Source: Pseudanabaenaceae cyanobacterium SKYG29
GTDB lineage: Bacteria; Cyanobacteriota; Cyanobacteriia; Pseudanabaenales; Pseudanabaenaceae
Direction of reading: 5' to 3'
DNA length: 64,000 nucleotides
Assembly (NCBI GenBank): GCA_025055675.1
Contig: JANWWT010000005.1
Coordinates: forward strand, 1-64,000
Part shown: piece by piece, positions 63,076 through 64,000 of the stretch
Position numbering within the stretch: the stretch's first letter is position 1
How the letters are laid out: every line of letters starts with the position of its first letter
Position numbers and translations under genes: made by a program
Notes under the pieces: generated by a model
What the model saw: the letters and a program-made list of their open reading frames with translations, nothing else
What the model was told of the DNA's origin: nothing
The model's database searches: none

Positions 63076-63976
63076 GATTCTTGATGGCTTTGGTGATTGT
63101 ATCTACACAGCCCTCACAGACAATGGAGGGAACGCTTAATTCCATGGTCACTTTTGGGGGCGGCTCCTGGGCTCGCCGAACGAGGACATCATTGAGTTTA
63201 CCACTGCGGAACCCCTCTAGGTCAAGGCTGATGTTGGTAAACCCCAATTGGCGCAATGCTGCGGTCAAGGCAGTCACATCGCGGGCAAGCAGTAGGGGAA
63301 ACAAATCTTTACTAATTTCAATGCGGGCACTGTCTCCGATGGAGCGCACGCGCAATTCCCTTGCTTCGGGGAGAAACTGACGCAGGATATACTCTGCTTT
63401 GCCCACCCGTTCTAGTTTTTGCGGAGTAATTGCCTCACCGTAGGGAAAGCGGGAGCTCAGGCAGGGTTGGGCGGGCTTGTCCCACCAGGGTAACCCTAAC
63501 CAGCGGGATATTGCTCTAACTTCTAGTTTGCTAATCCCCAGGTGGGCGAGGGGCGAGACTACCGACCGTTCCTTTGCCGCTCTTATGCCTGGACGATAGT
63601 CCCGCAGGTCATCGGCGTTCACACCATCACAAATCACCTCACAGTTCAACTGGGCTGCCAAAGGCAGGAGCTTGTCGTAGAGTGCACTTTTGCAAAAATA
63701 GCATCGATCGGGGGGATTGCTACTATAGCGGGGGTCTTCTATTTCCCTGGTTTCAATAATGAGGTGAGGAATGCCAATTGCTTGGGCCTGCTGTTTAGCT
63801 GCCTCCAGTTCTGCGGGAAACAGAGAAGGAGAATTAGCAGTAACAGCAACTGCCCGCTCTCCTAACACCCCGTAGGCAACTTGGGCAACTAGGGTGCTGT
63901 CCACTCCCCCCGAATAGGCAATTAGGACTCGATCGTACTGCCCTAGAAATTCCCGCAGTTGATAATACTTCTCCAT
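62957..63976 (-). CDS. larE: LarE-type sacrificial sulfur transferase fused to a heavy-metal-associated domain
   Basis: 339 residues. LarE part: PP-loop RVLIAYSGGVDSTLVAQVA (about 17-35), VTANSPSLFPAELEAA, RCYFCKSALYDKL, DGVNADDLRDYRPG, and the sacrificial-Cys stretch PAQPCLSSRFPYGEAITPQKL (about 174, aligning with Cys176 of the Lactobacillus enzyme). LarE gives up its own sulfur to build the nickel-pincer cofactor. Residues ~275-339 are an HMA domain (TMELSVPSIVCEGCVDTITKA, then TADLERKTIAVQT) with a CxxC metal site. Such a fusion is outside the usual LarE architecture. It is the first visible gene of a cluster with bioY and the CbiG/CobJ-like gene. Confidence 0.87.
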   Translation of the reverse strand: MEKYYQLREFLGQYDRVLIAYSGGVDSTLVAQVAYGVLGERAVAVTANSPSLFPAELEAAKQQAQAIGIPHLIIETREIEDPRYSSNPPDRCYFCKSALYDKLLPLAAQLNCEVICDGVNADDLRDYRPGIRAAKERSVVSPLAHLGISKLEVRAISRWLGLPWWDKPAQPCLSSRFPYGEAITPQKLERVGKAEYILRQFLPEARELRVRSIGDSARIEISKDLFPLLLARDVTALTAALRQLGFTNISLDLEGFRSGKLNDVLVRRAQEPPPKVTMELSVPSIVCEGCVDTITKAIKNLDPQAEVTADLERKTIAVQTTASLDDLRTAITNTGHTVQ

Positions 63977-64000
63977 AGGTTATTTGCGGTCTTGAATTGC

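Overview
The window comes from a cyanobacterium chromosome. It carries the 3' end of psbA (photosystem II D1), psaL and psaI (photosystem I), chlP (geranylgeranyl reductase), a CruA-type lycopene cyclase, a GUN4-domain protein, a CyanoP/PsbP-like lipoprotein, Ccs1 for cytochrome c assembly, and pilMNOQ in the cyanobacterial arrangement without pilP. The hexamer CGATCG, core of the cyanobacterial HIP1 repeat, is scattered densely through genes and spacers. I cannot name the genus. There is no rRNA operon, CRISPR array, prophage or intact insertion sequence. It reads as compact core chromosome.

Layout. 1-4.9 kb: psbA tail and terminator, then (minus) the principal sigma factor with an unusually long acidic N-terminus followed 2 bp later by a membrane OmpA/BON protein, and an ABC-2 permease. 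4.9-9 kb: pepP, ftsY and a GAF-PP2C phosphatase. 8.9-11.5 kb (minus): DUF928 protein, chlP and an LptA-like protein. 11.6-22.1 kb (plus): a C-DES-like lyase, a small membrane protein, a trypsin-like protease, a Ser/Thr kinase and pilD, then pilMNOQ behind a consensus promoter and ending at a strong terminator. 22.2-26 kb: amino-acid permease, thpR, and a sparse stretch holding a possible structured RNA and a frameshifted small membrane gene.

26-37.5 kb (minus) is a tight ten-gene run: nfeD, an SPFH protein, an orphan histidine kinase, a GT39-like glycosyltransferase, gatC, corA, a 1252-residue hybrid kinase, a DUF4346 protein, prmA and nadK. 37.6-40.5 kb: psaL-psaI, an unknown secreted/membrane protein, tRNA-Thr(CGU) and murA. 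40.5-45.2 kb (plus): GUN4-like protein, rmlA, a small Cys-motif protein, FHA protein, CheY-like protein and ccs1. 45-48.8 kb: gldA-xthA, rpe, a small membrane protein and a decayed cytochrome b561-type gene. 48.8-53.3 kb: a HerA-like ATPase with 63-bp repeats, a type-B rpmJ, a STAS protein facing a REC-PP2C phosphatase, and CyanoP. 53.3-64 kb: nth, glgA-cruA, purN, argF-GST, a secreted unknown, and a minus-strand cluster larE(HMA fusion)-bioY-cbiG/cobJ-like.

How genes connect. Partner-switching parts (two PP2C phosphatases and a STAS protein), two histidine kinases, one Ser/Thr kinase and a FHA/CheY pair give much signalling for 64 kb. Seven convergent gene pairs overlap by 4-35 bp, and many same-strand pairs overlap at start/stop codons, so translational coupling is common. 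The items I find most worth checking are the LarE-HMA fusion with its overlapping bioY, the CbiG/CobJ-like protein lacking the usual methyltransferase motifs, the decayed b561 gene, the G-run frameshift in a small two-helix protein, the possible RNA upstream of it, and the repeat expansions inside sigA, the HerA-like gene and cruA.
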